NCBI GenBank assembly: GCA_021739635.1
Contig: JAIPBH010000009.1
Coordinates: forward strand, 1 to 64,000
DNA: 64,000 bases
Source: Flavobacteriaceae bacterium
GTDB lineage: Bacteria; Bacteroidota; Bacteroidia; Flavobacteriales; Flavobacteriaceae
Reading direction: 5' to 3'
Shown: piece after piece, positions 25,443 to 34,351 of the stretch
How positions within the stretch are numbered: position 1 is the first letter of the stretch
How the letters are laid out: each line of letters starts with the position of its first letter
Made by a program: the position numbers and the translations under genes
Notes under the pieces: model-generated
The model's input: the letters and a program-made list of their open reading frames with translations, nothing else
The model's database searches: none
Told to the model about the DNA's origin: nothing

Positions 25443-28016
25443 TTGAAAACATACTTAAAACACTGCATCACCTTTTTAATTTTTATATGCAGTATTCATA
25501 TTCAATCACAAGATATTACTTATAATACAGGTAAAAAATACGTCTTAGGAGGCGTTTCCGTCTCGGGCAATTCAAGCTTTAGTGAACAAACCATAGTTAC
25601 TTACTCCGGTTTAAGCAAAGGAAAAGAAATGACAATTCCAGGTGAAGACATTAGTAATGCCATAAAAAAACTTTGGAATTCTAAACTTTTTAGTGATATA
25701 GAAATTTATATCACCAAAATAGAAGATAATGTTGCTTACCTAGAAATTAGACTTTCAGACTTACCAGAACTTAATGAAATTAAAATTAATGGTGTTAAAA
25801 AAGGAAAAATAGAAAGTATAGTAAAAGACAACAAACTTAATAAAGGTGTTAAAGTAACCGAAAACCTTATAACAACTACTAAAAATTTCCTTGCTACTAA
25901 ATATAAAAAAGAAGGCTATTTAAATTCAAAAATCAACATTAACACCATTGAAGTTACAGATTCTATACAAAAAGCCAGAGTTAATATGGTTTTAAATATT
26001 GATAAAGGTGAAAAAGTGAAAATTAAAGACATTGTGTTTGAAGGTAATGATATTCTAAGCGATAAAAAACTTAGAAAAAGCATGAAAAACACCAAAAAAA
26101 TAAATCGCTTAAGAATTTTAAAACGTTCAAAATTTATTGATTCTGCTTACCAAAAAGATTTATCAAGTGTTGTAGACAAATACAAAGAAAATGGATATAG
26201 AGATGCTCGTATTTTATATGATAGTTTAATAACAAATAAAGATAAAACCATCTCACTTTACATTAAAGTTATTGAAGGAGAAAAATACACCTTTGGCAAT
26301 ATTTCCTTTATAGGAAATACCGTTTACTCTAATGAGCAATTAAGCAGATTGTTACGCATAAAAAAGGGAGACACTTATAATGGTGTACTACTTCAAAAAC
26401 ATATTGCAGACAATTCAAAACCAGATGGCCTTGATATTACAAACTTATACCAAAATAATGGCTATTTGTTTTCTTCAATAAATCCTGTTGAAGTTGGTGC
26501 TGAAAATAATGTTATTGACATGGAAATTAGAATTGTTGAAGGCAAACCTGCTTATTTCAACAATGTAAGTGTTGTTGGAAACGATAAAACTAATGATCAT
26601 GTTGTTTACCGTGAAATACGTACACGTCCAGGTCAATTATACAGCAAAGCAAATGTAGTAAGAACGGTTAGAGAACTAGGCCAATTAGGATTTTTTGATG
26701 CTCAAGAAATTTCTCCAAATTTCAACAACCCAAACCCAAATGAAGGCACTATAGATATGGAATATTCTGTTAAAGAAACAGGATCAAGTCAAATAGAATT
26801 ACAAGGTGGTTATGGTGGCGGTGGCTTTATTGGCACACTTGGATTATCTTTCAACAATTTTTCTATAAAAGACATCTTTAAAAAGGAGGCTTACAAACCA
26901 ATCCCAATGGGTGATGGGCAAAAACTGGCGTTACGCTTACAAGCCAGCCGTTTTTACCAAACCTATAGCTTTTCATTTTCTGAGCCTTGGTTAGGCGGTA
27001 AAAAACCAATGCAATTTTCTACATCATTATCACATACCAAACAGTTTTTGTACGATTATCAAACCAGAAATGCTGATAAAAGTAAAAGTTTCAACATTAC
27101 TGGTATAACCTTTGGTTTAGCTAAACGCTTATCTGTTCCTGATGATTATTTCACGTTATCGCAAGCTATTAGTTTTCAACGTTACGATTTAAACAACTAT
27201 AATACAGGCTTATTTACTTTTGGTAATGGTTATGCCAACAACTTATCATATACTATAGGATTAAATAGAAATAATACCTACAACGACCCTATTTACCCAA
27301 CTGGTGGTTCAAACTTTAATGTAACAGCTAAAATGTCTATACCATATTCTTTATTTGATGGTGTTGACTATGCTTCACTAAAAGCAGAACGTGATGATTT
27401 AATCATTATTAGAGACGACGCATCTCAAAGTACTATAGATAGAACAGACGCTTCTAATAGAATTGGTGAAATTGATCAAGAGCGCTACAAATGGTTAGAG
27501 TTTTATAAAATTAACTTTAAAGTAGATTGGTTTACCCAACTTGCAAAAGATTTAGTTTTAAAACCAACTGTTGAATTTGGATTTTTAGGAGCCTATAATA
27601 ATGATAGAGGTGCTATTCCTTTTGAACGTTTCTTTGTTGGTGGTGATGGTTTGGGAACTTACAGCTTAGATGGTAGAGAAACTATAGCTTTGCGTGGCTA
27701 TCCTAATCAATCATTATCAGATCAAGATGGTGGAACTATTTATAATAAATTTTCTTTAGAGCTTCGTTATCCTATTACTTTAAAAGCATCGGCTAAAATA
27801 TATGCTTTAGGATTTTTAGAAGGCGGATCATCATACAATAGTTTTAAAGATTATAATCCATTTCAACTTTATCGTTCTGCCGGATTAGGTATTCGTATTT
27901 TCATGCCAGCTTTTGGTTTATTGGGTATAGATTTTGGTCATGGATTTGATCCTCTTCCTGGAGAAATTGGGAAACATGGTTGGGAAACACATTTCATTAT
28001 TGGGCAACAATTTTAA
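25443..28016 (+). CDS. bamA: Outer membrane protein assembly factor BamA
   Basis: Central subunit of the outer-membrane beta-barrel insertase. The frame is open from within uppS, but TTG at 25443 gives a perfect signal peptide (MKTYLKHCITFLIFICSIH) 10 bases after the uppS stop; GTG at 25416 is an alternative. The 857-residue product has POTRA repeats (GGVSVSGNSSFSEQTI, IKDIVFEGNDILSDKKL, FGNISFIGNTVYSNEQL, FNNVSVVGNDKTNDHVV) and a 16-strand Omp85 barrel from about residue 470, ending in aromatic QQF. The VDYASLKAERDD region near residue 640 is an inserted loop found in Flavobacteriaceae. Confidence 0.94.
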   Translation: MKTYLKHCITFLIFICSIHIQSQDITYNTGKKYVLGGVSVSGNSSFSEQTIVTYSGLSKGKEMTIPGEDISNAIKKLWNSKLFSDIEIYITKIEDNVAYLEIRLSDLPELNEIKINGVKKGKIESIVKDNKLNKGVKVTENLITTTKNFLATKYKKEGYLNSKININTIEVTDSIQKARVNMVLNIDKGEKVKIKDIVFEGNDILSDKKLRKSMKNTKKINRLRILKRSKFIDSAYQKDLSSVVDKYKENGYRDARILYDSLITNKDKTISLYIKVIEGEKYTFGNISFIGNTVYSNEQLSRLLRIKKGDTYNGVLLQKHIADNSKPDGLDITNLYQNNGYLFSSINPVEVGAENNVIDMEIRIVEGKPAYFNNVSVVGNDKTNDHVVYREIRTRPGQLYSKANVVRTVRELGQLGFFDAQEISPNFNNPNPNEGTIDMEYSVKETGSSQIELQGGYGGGGFIGTLGLSFNNFSIKDIFKKEAYKPIPMGDGQKLALRLQASRFYQTYSFSFSEPWLGGKKPMQFSTSLSHTKQFLYDYQTRNADKSKSFNITGITFGLAKRLSVPDDYFTLSQAISFQRYDLNNYNTGLFTFGNGYANNLSYTIGLNRNNTYNDPIYPTGGSNFNVTAKMSIPYSLFDGVDYASLKAERDDLIIIRDDASQSTIDRTDASNRIGEIDQERYKWLEFYKINFKVDWFTQLAKDLVLKPTVEFGFLGAYNNDRGAIPFERFFVGGDGLGTYSLDGRETIALRGYPNQSLSDQDGGTIYNKFSLELRYPITLKASAKIYALGFLEGGSSYNSFKDYNPFQLYRSAGLGIRIFMPAFGLLGIDFGHGFDPLPGEIGKHGWETHFIIGQQF

Positions 28017-28090
28017 ATTTGGCACGATATTTTCTAATAATAGTTTATGGATTTGAAACAAGAATTGAAATTTTTAAGATTAAATTTCGT

Positions 28091-28098
28091 TAATTTTG
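28091..28098 (+). promoter_or_regulatory. Possible -7 box for the first OmpH gene
   Basis: TAATTTTG fits TAnnTTTG, with TTG at 28065-28067 (spacing 23). It lies inside the upstream extension of the OmpH frame, which supports the downstream start at 28194. Confidence 0.35.
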
Positions 28099-28193
28099 AA
28101 AAGTCAATTCAAAAAGTGACAGAATTCTATAGTGATTATCTGTCGTTTTTAGAATTTATAACTAGAAATTATAAAAATTATAAAAACAGGCAC

Positions 28194-29207
28194 ATGAAAA
28201 CTAACGTTCTTTTTTTACTGACATTTGTGTTTATAATTAGCTTCTCATCTCAAGCACAGCGAGGAGTTAGAATAGCATATATAGACACTGAATATATCTT
28301 AGAAAAGGTTCCAGAATACCAAGAAGCAACTGTTCAATTAAATGATAAAGTTCTTAAATGGAAAAGTGAAATTGAAGAAAAACTAGCCATAGTTGAACAA
28401 AAAAGGAAAGATTTAAGTAATGAAAAAGCCCTTTTAACCAAAGAACTTATTGAAGAACGTGAAGAAGATATTGCTTTTGAAGAAAAAGAAATATTAGATT
28501 ACCAACAAAAACGGTTTGGACCAAACGGTGATTTAATGATTCAAAAACAGCAACTCATGCAACCCATTCAAGATCAAATTTTCGCAGCAGTTCAAGATTT
28601 AGCAGGGCAAAAAAAATATGATTTTATCTTTGATAAATCTTCTGATGCCACCATGCTCTACTCGGCAAAACAATTTGATTTAAGCGAACAAATATTAAGA
28701 AGTATAAACAGATCATCAAAACGCGAACAAGCCCAAACAAAAGCAGAAAAAGAAGCTGCTCAAGATGAAGAGTTAATACCAGAAATAAATGAAGAACTTG
28801 AAGCACGTGAAAAAGCTTTAGAAGAAAAAAAGGTAGAACGCGAAAGTGCCGTTGAAAAAAGAAGACAAGAAATTTTAGCAGCTAGAGAAGCAAAACAATT
28901 AGAAGCCGAAGCTAAACGCCAACAAATACTAGAAGACAGAGAAAAAGCTAAACAAGAAAAACTAGATGCCAGAAACAAAACCACTGAAAATACAGCATCA
29001 GAAATTATAAAAGATTCTACGGCTACTTCAGAAAAAACAACAGAAGTAAAAGCCTCTGAAACTAAAACAAGAGAACAACTTATAGAAGAAAATAGACTTA
29101 AAAAATTAGCAGAAAGAGAAGCCAGAAAGAAAGAGCTTGAAGATAGAAAAAATAAAATTTTAGAAGACAGGCAAAAAGTAAAAGATAGTATAAACAATAA
29201 CAATTAA
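28194..29207 (+). CDS. OmpH/Skp-family periplasmic chaperone with extended coiled-coil tail
   Basis: Start chosen at ATG 28194, which opens a signal peptide (MKTNVLFLLTFVFIISFSSQAQ); the 49 codons upstream lack one. The 337-residue product begins with an OmpH domain (VRIAYIDTEYILEKVPEYQEA to about residue 180, with FIFDKSSDATMLYS) and continues in a highly charged Lys/Glu/Ala/Arg helix to the end (EAKRQQILEDREKAKQ). OmpH/Skp proteins escort unfolded outer-membrane proteins to BamA, encoded just upstream. The long charged tail is unusual compared with the 168-residue paralogue that follows. Confidence 0.88.
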   Translation: MKTNVLFLLTFVFIISFSSQAQRGVRIAYIDTEYILEKVPEYQEATVQLNDKVLKWKSEIEEKLAIVEQKRKDLSNEKALLTKELIEEREEDIAFEEKEILDYQQKRFGPNGDLMIQKQQLMQPIQDQIFAAVQDLAGQKKYDFIFDKSSDATMLYSAKQFDLSEQILRSINRSSKREQAQTKAEKEAAQDEELIPEINEELEAREKALEEKKVERESAVEKRRQEILAAREAKQLEAEAKRQQILEDREKAKQEKLDARNKTTENTASEIIKDSTATSEKTTEVKASETKTREQLIEENRLKKLAEREARKKELEDRKNKILEDRQKVKDSINNNN

Positions 29208-29236
29208 TAAATCATAACAGTTAACACTTTTTAAAA

Positions 29237-29743
29237 ATGAAACAATTAAAAACACTTTTATTAGCAACAGCACTATTTATAGGAACTGTAAGTTTTACAC
29301 AAGCACAAAGTAAAGTTGCACATATAAATAGCCAAGACTTAATAACTGCAATGCCAGAATATAAAGCAGCTCAAGCACAACTTGAAACCTTAACAAAATC
29401 ATATCAAGCTGAAATTCAAAATATGGCTACTGAATTTCAAAATAAAGTAAAACAATATGAAGCTGAAGCTCCTACAAAAACAGACGAGGAGAACGCAAAA
29501 AGAGGTCAAGAAATTCAAGGAATGCAAGATAATATTAGACAATACCAAAGTCAAGCACAACAAGACATGCAAACTAAAGAAATGGATCTTTTAAAACCAA
29601 TTACTGAAAAAGCAAAAACTGCCATTTTAAAAGTATCAAGAGCTCAAGGTTTTGATTATGTTTTAGATGCTTCTCAAGGTGTAGTTATATTAACAGACGG
29701 TAAAAATTTAATTGATGATGTTAAGAAAGAATTAGGTATCTAA
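29237..29743 (+). CDS. OmpH/Skp-family periplasmic chaperone
   Basis: A 168-residue protein with a signal peptide (MKQLKTLLLATALFIGTVSFTQAQ), the SKVAHINSQDLITAMPEY motif and central coiled coil of the family, closing with GFDYVLDASQGVVIL. It is paralogous to the preceding gene, 29 bases away, and both follow bamA. It delivers outer-membrane proteins across the periplasm. A terminator follows (29770-29798). Confidence 0.92.
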   Translation: MKQLKTLLLATALFIGTVSFTQAQSKVAHINSQDLITAMPEYKAAQAQLETLTKSYQAEIQNMATEFQNKVKQYEAEAPTKTDEENAKRGQEIQGMQDNIRQYQSQAQQDMQTKEMDLLKPITEKAKTAILKVSRAQGFDYVLDASQGVVILTDGKNLIDDVKKELGI

Positions 29744-29769
29744 TTTTTTTCAGTTAAATTATTTCATAT

Positions 29770-29798
29770 AAAGCTGCTTTTTACAAAGCAGCTTTTTT
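29770..29798 (+). terminator. Terminator of the bamA-skp block
   Basis: AAAGCTGCTTT pairs with AAAGCAGCTT around a 4-base loop, followed by six T residues (plus strand). It lies 26 bases after the second skp gene and 14 bases before the murI start. Confidence 0.9.
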
Positions 29799-29811
29799 AT
29801 TTTTGTTACCT

Positions 29812-30591
29812 ATGAATAATAATCCTATTGGTGTTTTTGATTCTGGTATTGGCGGCACTTCCATTTGGAGAGAAATTAATATGCTATTACCTCACGAAAA
29901 TACTATATACTTAGCAGATAGTGCTAATGCGCCTTACGGATTAAAAGGAAAGGAAGCTATAAGACAATTAAGCATTAAAAACACCGAATATTTAATTAAT
30001 CAAGACTGTAAACTTATAGTTGTTGCTTGTAATACGGCTACAACAAATGCCATTAGTTTACTAAGAAAAAATTATCAAATTCCGTTTATTGGTATTGAAC
30101 CGGCCATAAAACCAGCTGCTTTAAATTCAAAAACAAAAGCCGTAGGCATATTAGCAACTAAAGGAACGCTTTCTAGTGAATTATTTCACACTACTACAAC
30201 TTTATACGCACACGGATTAACAGTCATAGAGCAAGTTGGTGAAGGTTTAGTAGAACTAATTGAAATGGGTAACATCAACTCTCAAGAGATTAAAACACTT
30301 TTAAAAGGATATATAAAACCAATGCTTGATGCCGATATTGACTATCTTGTTTTAGGTTGTACCCATTATCCATACCTGATGCCTTTATTACTTGAACTAC
30401 TTCCTAAAAACGTTAAAATAATTGATTCGGGTGAAGCTGTAGCTAGACAAACAAAAGCTGTATTAGAAAAAAACAACTTACTAAATACATCATTTTTAAA
30501 GGCTAAAAATCAATTTTTTACTAACGGAAATCCAAACATTTTAAAAAATATTTTAAATAATGACTTTGAGGTAACCTATTTAGACTTTTAA
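29812..30591 (+). CDS. murI: Glutamate racemase
   Basis: A 259-residue enzyme starting at ATG 29812 (MNNNPIGVFDSGIGG); an in-frame TTG three codons upstream is less likely. It converts L- to D-glutamate for peptidoglycan. The two catalytic cysteines are Cys73 in VACNTATTNA and Cys183 in LGCTHYPYL, and the substrate motif DSGIGG is at 10-15. It lies behind the bamA-skp terminator, so it may be transcribed from its own promoter or by read-through. Confidence 0.96.
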   Translation: MNNNPIGVFDSGIGGTSIWREINMLLPHENTIYLADSANAPYGLKGKEAIRQLSIKNTEYLINQDCKLIVVACNTATTNAISLLRKNYQIPFIGIEPAIKPAALNSKTKAVGILATKGTLSSELFHTTTTLYAHGLTVIEQVGEGLVELIEMGNINSQEIKTLLKGYIKPMLDADIDYLVLGCTHYPYLMPLLLELLPKNVKIIDSGEAVARQTKAVLEKNNLLNTSFLKAKNQFFTNGNPNILKNILNNDFEVTYLDF

Positions 30592-30592
30592 A

Positions 30593-31684
30593 TTATTCTT
30601 CAGTAATTTCTAACAATATAAATTGATTTAATTGCTTTTCCTGCCTATTAAAATTGTTATCAGAAATTAATATTAAAGACTTGTGCCCATTAGGTAATTT
30701 GGGTCCAAAAGTAATTCCTTCAATATTATCAATAGAGTTATCAGTTAATTTATCTCTCAAACCTTCAAAATTTACAAGTAATTCTTTTTTAGCTGGATTA
30801 AAATCAGTACTCGCTAAACTATCCATTTTTAAAGTATTTGTAGCTTTAGAAGCGTCCACTTTAAATAATTTAATGGTATTTCCTTGATTACCTAATCCAC
30901 TTGAATAACTACGTTCTAAAACTAAAAATATATTCTCATCATATTCCAATAAATCGGTAAGTCCGTTGACTGAAAAATTTGAAAGAGGCTTTTTAGCAAC
31001 TGGGTCTAAAAAATAACTAAATTGCTTTTCGGGCATTTTAGTTTTAGCATTTATATAAGTAATTCTAACCGGTGATTTTGTGTTTTCTAATTGAGGTTCT
31101 GGTCCATCGGCCTCTAAAGGCAACTCCATTCCCAACCAATAGCCTTTTTTATTAAAAGCAGTACACAATCCTTCTAATGTGCCATTATGCCTTGGTTTTT
31201 GTAAACTGTTTGCTTTAAATGATTCAGGAATTTGAAATCTGTCCTTTATATCTCCACTTTCATTTATACTAAAAAATAATGGATCTTTTTTCTTAAAAAT
31301 ATGCCCTTCACTGGTTAATAGTATTTCTTTTGAATGTTCATCAAACCTAATGGATTCTAAATCTAGAAAATCTGATGAGCTATTTATAAGAATAACTTTA
31401 TCAACACTTACATTTGAAATTTTGTTGTTTTCAATAGTAATAGAGGCTTCATAAATTCTTGGGTTATTAGAATCATCACAAACCAAATAATAGGTTTCAT
31501 TACAAAAATCGATTCCTGATAATCCTCCTACCTCTGTACTATTTACAAATATATCTTCAGGTAAAATATAGTCACTTAAAAAGGTGACTTTTAAATTTTT
31601 ATAATTGCTTATTTTAACACTTTTACAGCCTAAAATGGATAAACAAAATAAAATAAGGGTAATTCTAAGAAAGAATTTATTCAT
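30593..31684 (-). CDS. Phytase-like esterase domain lipoprotein (PF13449-type)
   Basis: A 363-residue protein with a lipoprotein signal peptide ending at Cys20 (LSILGC). The mature part shows the esterase-like activity of phytase pattern: LSGIDFCNETYYLVCDDSNNPRIY, DLESIRFD, NGTLEGLCTAF, NGLTDLLEYDENIFLVLERSYSSG and IEGITFGP, consistent with a beta-propeller. Function and substrate are unproven in this family. Its start overlaps the gamma carbonic anhydrase gene by 8 bp. It is convergent with murI, one base away. Confidence 0.85.
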   Translation of the reverse strand: MNKFFLRITLILFCLSILGCKSVKISNYKNLKVTFLSDYILPEDIFVNSTEVGGLSGIDFCNETYYLVCDDSNNPRIYEASITIENNKISNVSVDKVILINSSSDFLDLESIRFDEHSKEILLTSEGHIFKKKDPLFFSINESGDIKDRFQIPESFKANSLQKPRHNGTLEGLCTAFNKKGYWLGMELPLEADGPEPQLENTKSPVRITYINAKTKMPEKQFSYFLDPVAKKPLSNFSVNGLTDLLEYDENIFLVLERSYSSGLGNQGNTIKLFKVDASKATNTLKMDSLASTDFNPAKKELLVNFEGLRDKLTDNSIDNIEGITFGPKLPNGHKSLILISDNNFNRQEKQLNQFILLEITEE

Positions 31685-32189
31685 ACCAACTAGAGTACTT
31701 TACATAATTATCTGCTATGCGATTAATTTCACCAGAAATTAACTCTTCACTAATATCTTTAACTTTTTTAGCCGGAATTCCCGCATAAATGCTGCCCGAT
31801 TCTATTTTAGTTTTTTTAGTTACAACCGCGCCAGCAGCAATAATACTGTTGCTTTCTATCACGCAATCATCCATTACGATACTTCCCATACCAATTAATA
31901 CATTGTCATGAATGGTACATCCATGAACTAAAGCGTTATGACCTATAGAAACGTTATTTCCAATAGTTGTAGGTGATGTTTTGTAGGTAGCATGAATTAC
32001 AGCGCCATCTTGCACATTTACCTTATTACCCATTTTTATATAATGAACATCGCCTCTAATAACCGCGTTAAACCAAATACTGCATTGGTTTCCCATAGTC
32101 ACGTCTCCTACAATGGTTGCATTTTCGGCTATATAACAATCATCAGGAATTTGAGGTGTAATTCCGTTAAGTGTTTTTATAATTGGCAT
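31677..32189 (-). CDS. Gamma carbonic anhydrase family protein
   Basis: A 170-residue left-handed beta-helix protein built of hexapeptide repeats (IGNNVSIGHNALVHG). Three histidines fit the zinc site of gamma carbonic anhydrases: His66 in AVIHATY, His84 and His89 in GHNALVHG. It would hydrate CO2 or be a catalytically modified paralogue of the YrdA/PaaY type. It is in an operon with the PorP/SprF-like gene (4 bases upstream) and the phytase-like lipoprotein gene (8-bp overlap). Confidence 0.92.
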   Translation of the reverse strand: MPIIKTLNGITPQIPDDCYIAENATIVGDVTMGNQCSIWFNAVIRGDVHYIKMGNKVNVQDGAVIHATYKTSPTTIGNNVSIGHNALVHGCTIHDNVLIGMGSIVMDDCVIESNSIIAAGAVVTKKTKIESGSIYAGIPAKKVKDISEELISGEINRIADNYVKYSSWYE

Positions 32190-32193
32190 GATA

Positions 32194-33195
32194 TTAATTT
32201 ACTGCAGGACACTTACAATCATACTTTTCTTTTCTACAATTGAAATTATATCCAAGTGTTAATTGATGAAATCCGCCGTTTGTAAAAACTAACGAATTCA
32301 TCTGATAGGTATAAGTGTAAGCAAACATAAACTGATTATAATCAACCCCTAAAATTGGTGTTATCTGCCTTAATTTTTGGCTACTGATACCAGAACCATC
32401 TATATATTGAGCGCCATCAAAACTATTTCTATAAGAAATTCCTCCCCAAAGTTTACCAAAATCCATCTCTTTATAGACTTTTCCATTGATATCAATTGAA
32501 GCCTCTTGCGTGCCTTCTTTGTATTGATACATAATAGAAGGCTCATAACTCCATTCACTACCTAATCTCCCAAAAACACCTCCAACAGAAAACAAATAAC
32601 GTCTTAGATTACTTGTAATTTCAATATCATTATTAATACCAGAATTCTTTAAAACATTTTTAACTGTAGCGTGAGCATAATAATCTAAATAATGATAAGA
32701 AAAACCAAAGTCTATATTAAAGTTTGTCTCACTTTGCACAATACCATCAATAATATTATCAGGCCCATCGAATAAAAATGTTGTCTCATCCAATTTATAT
32801 TGAATAAATCCTGCACTCAAACCAAATGAAAGCATATTTAAATCTAGTTCACTTCTTGAAAACATTAAATGATGTGCATAGGTAACATATGCTCCGGTTT
32901 GAGAATGGTACCCATTCTTATCGGTGTATAATATCCCTCCAAATGCAGAAGGAGTTTCTCCAACTCTTCCATTAATACTTAAAGTTAAAAGTTTAGGAGC
33001 ATCTTCATGTCCAAACCATTGCTGACGGGCTGTAAGTCTAACTTTAGTGCAATTAGCTATACCTGCCATAGATGGATGAATAAGATAATAATTATCGGTT
33101 AGATAATCAGTATATATAGGAAGTCCTTCTTGAGAAATTGTAATCTGAGAACATAAAACTCCAACAAATAAAAAAAAGATATTTTTTAATTTCAT
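32194..33195 (-). CDS. PorP/SprF family type IX secretion-associated outer-membrane protein
   Basis: Start taken at ATG 33195, which opens the signal peptide MKLKNIFFLFVGVLCSQITISQ; forty upstream codons carry no export signal. The 333-residue mature protein has the family opening EGLPIYTDYLTDNYYLIHPSMAG, the TARQQWFGHEDAP motif and a regular beta-barrel pattern to the end. PorP/SprF proteins anchor or help secrete T9SS adhesins and gliding components. Here no adhesin gene is next door, and the OmpA/PD40 gene that often accompanies it lies about 16 kb away. The C-terminus is Cys-rich (NCRKEKYDCKCPAVN), which is odd for a barrel. Confidence 0.88.
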   Translation of the reverse strand: MKLKNIFFLFVGVLCSQITISQEGLPIYTDYLTDNYYLIHPSMAGIANCTKVRLTARQQWFGHEDAPKLLTLSINGRVGETPSAFGGILYTDKNGYHSQTGAYVTYAHHLMFSRSELDLNMLSFGLSAGFIQYKLDETTFLFDGPDNIIDGIVQSETNFNIDFGFSYHYLDYYAHATVKNVLKNSGINNDIEITSNLRRYLFSVGGVFGRLGSEWSYEPSIMYQYKEGTQEASIDINGKVYKEMDFGKLWGGISYRNSFDGAQYIDGSGISSQKLRQITPILGVDYNQFMFAYTYTYQMNSLVFTNGGFHQLTLGYNFNCRKEKYDCKCPAVN

Positions 33196-33367
33196 ATAAT
33201 TTACTTCAAGGTAGATTTGATACCATTTAAACGCCTTGATAATTAAAAAATTACACATAAAAAAGATAAAATTATATAGTTTACTTTCCATGTAATAATT
33301 ATCAACAAAATTCAAATATATGGATAAGTAAAGTTAACTTTTGTATTTTTACAAAAAATTAGCTAAA

Positions 33368-34270
33368 ATGAATACTTTTAAGGTTTCTGTGCAGGAAACA
33401 TCAAATAATGCTATTGTTAAGTTTGAAATTAATCAAATCATCACCAAGCATCAAAGCTTTGAATTTAACAATATTGATGAAGCAAAAGCTTCTCCTTTAG
33501 GTCAGCAATTATTCTACTTACCATTTGTTAAAAAAGTATATATTTCATGGAATTTCATTGCTTTAGAACGCTATAATATCGTTGAATGGAAAGATGTTCA
33601 AGATGAAGTTGCAGAGCAAATTGAAGCTTACTTAAATGATGGTGGACTGGTAGTTGAAGAATCTCAAATAACAAAAAAAACACCAGTAACCGTTTATGCT
33701 GAAAGCACTCCAAATCCTGCTGTTATTAAATTTGTTGCAAATAAAAAATTAGTAACTTCTCTATTTGAATTTACATCCATTGATGAGGCAAAAATATCTC
33801 CAATGGCAACTGAATTGTTTCATTTTCCATTTGTAAAAAGTGTTTTTATTGACGAAAACTATGTGTCAATCACAAAATATGATGTTGCTGATTGGCAAGA
33901 AATTACTATGGAACTTAGAGAGTTTATTAGAAGTTATATTGAAAACGAAAAAGACGTAGTTCTAGCTGGTGCAATACAAACTTCAAAAAATTCTGAAACT
34001 CAAAAAGAGGCTCATTTTGAATCACTTGATGATACATCAAAAGAGATTGTAAATATTCTTGAAGAATATGTAAAACCTGCTGTTGCCAGTGATGGTGGAA
34101 ATATTCAGTTTATCTCTTATGATACTGAAAGCAAAAAAGTAAGCGTGATGCTTCAAGGGGCTTGTAGTGGCTGTCCTTCATCAACTTATACTTTAAAGAG
34201 TGGTATTGAAAATATGCTAAAAGAAATGCTTCCTGGAAAAGTGTCTATGGTTGAAGCCATTAATGGATAA
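33368..34270 (+). CDS. Nfu-type iron-sulfur cluster scaffold with two Nfu N-domains
   Basis: Start at ATG 33368. The 300-residue protein holds two successive Nfu_N domains (about 3-90 and 108-195, the second opening AESTPNPAVIKFV and both sharing the SPLGQQLFYLPFVKKV / SPMATELFHFPFVKSV pattern) and a C-terminal NifU domain (about 223-295) with the cluster ligands Cys266 and Cys269 in CSGCPSS. It assembles or carries 4Fe-4S clusters to target proteins. Two N-domains in tandem are unusual compared with the single-domain NfuA. A perfect 36-bp terminator palindrome follows. Confidence 0.9.
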   Translation: MNTFKVSVQETSNNAIVKFEINQIITKHQSFEFNNIDEAKASPLGQQLFYLPFVKKVYISWNFIALERYNIVEWKDVQDEVAEQIEAYLNDGGLVVEESQITKKTPVTVYAESTPNPAVIKFVANKKLVTSLFEFTSIDEAKISPMATELFHFPFVKSVFIDENYVSITKYDVADWQEITMELREFIRSYIENEKDVVLAGAIQTSKNSETQKEAHFESLDDTSKEIVNILEEYVKPAVASDGGNIQFISYDTESKKVSVMLQGACSGCPSSTYTLKSGIENMLKEMLPGKVSMVEAING

Positions 34271-34291
34271 GAAATTCTATTCCCTAATAAT

Positions 34292-34327
34292 ATTAAAAGG
34301 TGTTCTAAATTTAGAACACCTTTTAAT
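34292..34327 (+). terminator. Perfect 36-bp palindromic terminator after nfu
   Basis: ATTAAAAGGTGTTCTAAA is fully complementary to TTTAGAACACCTTTTAAT, followed by TT. Its stem ends in a T-rich arm, so it works as a terminator for the nfu-like gene 22 bases upstream. Confidence 0.85.
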
Positions 34328-34351
34328 TTATTTTTATGTATTTTTAAAATA

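Noticed and set aside
28047-28193. Upstream 49-codon extension of the OmpH frame
   Set aside because: It lacks an export signal at the start and covers a promoter-like box; the signal peptide begins at 28194.
28760-29203. Long Ser/Phe/Leu-rich open frame antisense to the OmpH gene
   Set aside because: Shadow of the Lys/Glu-rich repeat coding; no plausible protein composition or start.
33196-33315. Upstream 40-codon extension of the PorP/SprF frame
   Set aside because: The signal peptide starts at 33195, so the extension is not translated.
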